Assembly: GCA_035547915.1 (NCBI GenBank)
Contig: DASZTS010000138.1
Location: 186,001 to 250,000 of the forward strand
Direction of reading: 5' to 3'
Length of the DNA stretch: 64,000 nt
Source: DASSFG01 sp035547915
GTDB taxonomy: Bacteria; Planctomycetota; Planctomycetia; Pirellulales; JAICIG01
Both the position numbers and the translations under genes were made by a program. Shown piece after piece: positions 63,201-64,000 of this stretch (its first letter is position 1; every line of letters begins with the position of its first letter). Below the pieces are notes generated by a model. The model ran no database searches. It saw nothing but the letters and a program-made list of their open reading frames with translations, and was not told the origin of the DNA.

Positions 63201-64000
63201 GCACTACCATTCCTCTCCCACTCTATGTGGAAATCGAAAACCTGCCCGCCGGGGTAACCGTGACCAAGGCCAACGGCACGATCGACGGCCATCCCGAGAT
63301 CGAAATCGACAGCTCGCCCAACAAGTTGAACGCCATGGCCAACTTGGAGATCAGCGATCCCAGCCTGATTCCAATCAGTTTTACTGCGAACGTCTTCGAC
63401 GGCCCGGGAGGCACCACGGTGGATAACAGCGTCCAGCTCACGGCGTTACCGGTAACGGCCGTGGCCGGACAGGTTTTCGATGGGTCCGTGGCCAGCACAC
63501 CCATCTCCTTGCTCACGTTGCCGAACATCGCCAACGACACCTTCAACATCGACTGGGGTGACGGGACTTCGTCGGCCGGCACCGTCCTCACCAGTGGTTT
63601 TTATATCGAGGGGCGACATACCTACGCCCACGCTGGGCGATTTCCCTTGAGCGTGAGCGTCGATGGGCCGGATGGGCCGCTCTTCGCCTCGGCCACAGCC
63701 GCCGGCTTCGTGAACGTCGACGGGCCGATCGTCTATCATGTCACCGTGGACACATCGAGTTTGTCGGGAACGGCCGGCTTTGCCGATTTGCAGTTCAACC
63801 CGGGCGGTTTGCCCGACGCCCAGCCAGCCGATATCTCGATTTCCAATTTTGTGGTCACCGGGGGAACGCTTGGCTCGGTCACGGTAGCCGGCGGCGGGTC
63901 GGGTTCGCTGGCCGGCACGGCGGATCTTCAAAACAGCGCCATGCTCAACGAGGTTCGCCAGGCGATCACCTTCGGCACCCGGATCAGCTTTGACGCTCAG
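59942..64000 (+). CDS. giant Asp-box / PKD-repeat surface protein, N-terminus lost and C-terminus beyond right edge
   Basis: From the kinase break point an uninterrupted frame of 1353 codons runs to the window edge. There is no signal peptide; the ATG at 59942 is just the first in frame and the true N-terminus is absent. The first 430 residues contain sialidase-like Asp boxes (SSDGGVTW, SSDGGQSFS, SSDNGKTWS, SINGGQSFS). PKD-like repeats follow, each with IDWGD or IEWGD and a closing GTHFY/GSHTY-type strand (about 61370-61660, 61690-61850, 62810-63090, 63440-63720). At 61860-62480 a propeller-like insert has repeated LYAI/LYAV strands (ALYAISNAPSG, NLYAISGSG, KLYAVGNDSDG). Composition is acidic, rich in Gly, Thr and Asp, typical of secreted planctomycete adhesins. 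Function unknown. Confidence 0.8.
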   Translation, partial: MCAAIASGASDNHFVVRGDHQYASAGAYIVDVTVNDNVHNLASTAESNLTRLPGNQTDGTIAIDPLDSSRLIAVSAEEGTGLFEATSSDGGVTWMGQSIAAGGADGLPVAGGQPQVAYDKFGNVYLAYVDEASNYVVVALSSDGGQSFSTLDTFFGAGGVSRPLLATGPGPNGAASLWLAYLQGSQIDATGTDADSLGVVGVLSQPQVAAGAGPSETIGLGGLAVGPTGQVLLTYQTQTASSGPATIYAVADMSGLSGSFASPSPVAQTNVGGSLAIPPQATHTVSAGARLAWDLSGGANNGRVYLVYTDSATVGSPATRIFLRSSSDNGKTWSNRVQVSDDTGNSSEFMPSIAVDQADGDVAVAWYDARGDANDVTTQFFAAASINGGQSFSPNVTVGLGNSDATNGSLNSYGQQNQYGDYTGLAFNAGILYPAWADNTTELGGNPDLPQFDLAIARPAVAHIADLPLTAKALDISADVKDEGGSFTANLATFMDPDPNAQANLYTATIDWGDPDPNTGAADTTSGTIISNGGGTFTVRGTHFYMAAGIYTITITINDEGGASAKVTTPATISDAPLKPGGGVALTAYVGQPIQAIVGTFTDSDPNGAPDDYSTTIDWGDQQQSNGIVTFAGSASLTYDVYNSSFYTFGNNDLLDDNLPYLMSISPQGLVTPEVPVDDTYYGGLAFDPNSQDEALYAISNAPSGVSTLMRLDLTTETFSPVSVLGAGFTGGLTFNATDGNLYAISGSGSTWQLDEISPGNGSVSVLGSLAPPGRQAAFDYTGLSFSGDGKLYAVGNDSDGNSTLYEVDLTTPLSVTPLFSLGNDLVTPPSTQEGFTGGLAYAPLGVPTQFAGDLVGISEDGSGTTYFNTIDLSGTVSTAFEVSVAGSPGQTKAGSGDFTNGFNVIGTHTYGQPIVASLTVGITDIEPSPIPDSVPRSTATDVGTIYVGYPPPQALPATQAFTEFQGVPTGTLALAAFTIPASAATASGMSSATIEWGDGSSDSGTIVLFDGGDTLQVSGSHTYVQSGIFHPTITLTDNQGATGTATATVNVAPDVTSRVKVIDLGGPFNLNGEFHQQIEVQLNTNGTTIPLPLYVEIENLPAGVTVTKANGTIDGHPEIEIDSSPNKLNAMANLEISDPSLIPISFTANVFDGPGGTTVDNSVQLTALPVTAVAGQVFDGSVASTPISLLTLPNIANDTFNIDWGDGTSSAGTVLTSGFYIEGRHTYAHAGRFPLSVSVDGPDGPLFASATAAGFVNVDGPIVYHVTVDTSSLSGTAGFADLQFNPGGLPDAQPADISISNFVVTGGTLGSVTVAGGGSGSLAGTADLQNSAMLNEVRQAITFGTRISFDAQ

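Overview
The window looks like the chromosome of a GC-rich planctomycete, probably of the Pirellulales type; this is inferred from content alone. The markers are a secreted sulfatase and other secreted glycan enzymes, very large Ser/Thr kinases with WD40 tails, ECF sigma factors coupled to kinases, FHA proteins, a PKD/Asp-box surface protein, TTG starts and many genes without a clear Shine-Dalgarno. Most of the window is ordinary chromosome; the stretch 31-48 kb is accessory-like.

Layout. 1-5 kb: a partial acyl-CoA desaturase (left edge), truB, and the classic rpsO-pnp pair. 5-11 kb: a leftward operon of a membrane glycosyltransferase, an ABC ATPase and a triple-PAS hybrid histidine kinase. 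11-17.8 kb: a von Willebrand-type membrane protein, an EF-hand esterase, a MerR regulator, a sphingomyelinase-like phosphodiesterase and a membrane acyltransferase. 17.8-24.3 kb: polyphosphate kinase, an OleB/haloalkane-dehalogenase-like hydrolase and a ValRS with a zinc-ribbon insertion. 24.7-30.7 kb: sulfatase, GH32 fructan hydrolase and PhoD phosphatase, all exported. 31.0 kb: tRNA-Met(CAU).

31.3-47.6 kb is a phospho-signalling island: three possible small genes, a triple-FHA/ABCG transporter fusion, a double-FHA protein, an M48 protease, a cyclopropane-type lipid methyltransferase, an operon of two unusual kinases (one fused to a DHH-phosphoesterase-like domain, one with an N-terminal HEPN-like domain and C-terminal WD40 propellers), and a TPR-adenylate cyclase. 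Kinases produce phosphothreonine and FHA domains read it, so the parts could form one circuit that controls an ABC exporter. This is the best candidate for an undescribed system.

47.7-57 kb: a zinc-ribbon protein, a heavy-metal RND efflux system (permease, adaptor, outer-membrane factor) and a coupled beta-barrel protein, then a strong terminator, a group II intron remnant and tRNA-Leu(UAA). 57.5-64 kb: a truncated excisionase-like HTH, an ECF sigma factor overlapping a Ser/Thr kinase that is cut off inside its catalytic domain, and, in another frame from the break point, a very large Asp-box/PKD surface protein that runs off the right edge.

Two families of short palindromic repeats lie between these genes: family A, about 105 bp with at least seven copies, and family B, 75 bp with two copies. 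Both have the ends TTAGAG...CTCTTAA. They often sit exactly at gene ends, where the repeat contributes the stop codon, and family A carries a symmetric terminator-like hairpin.
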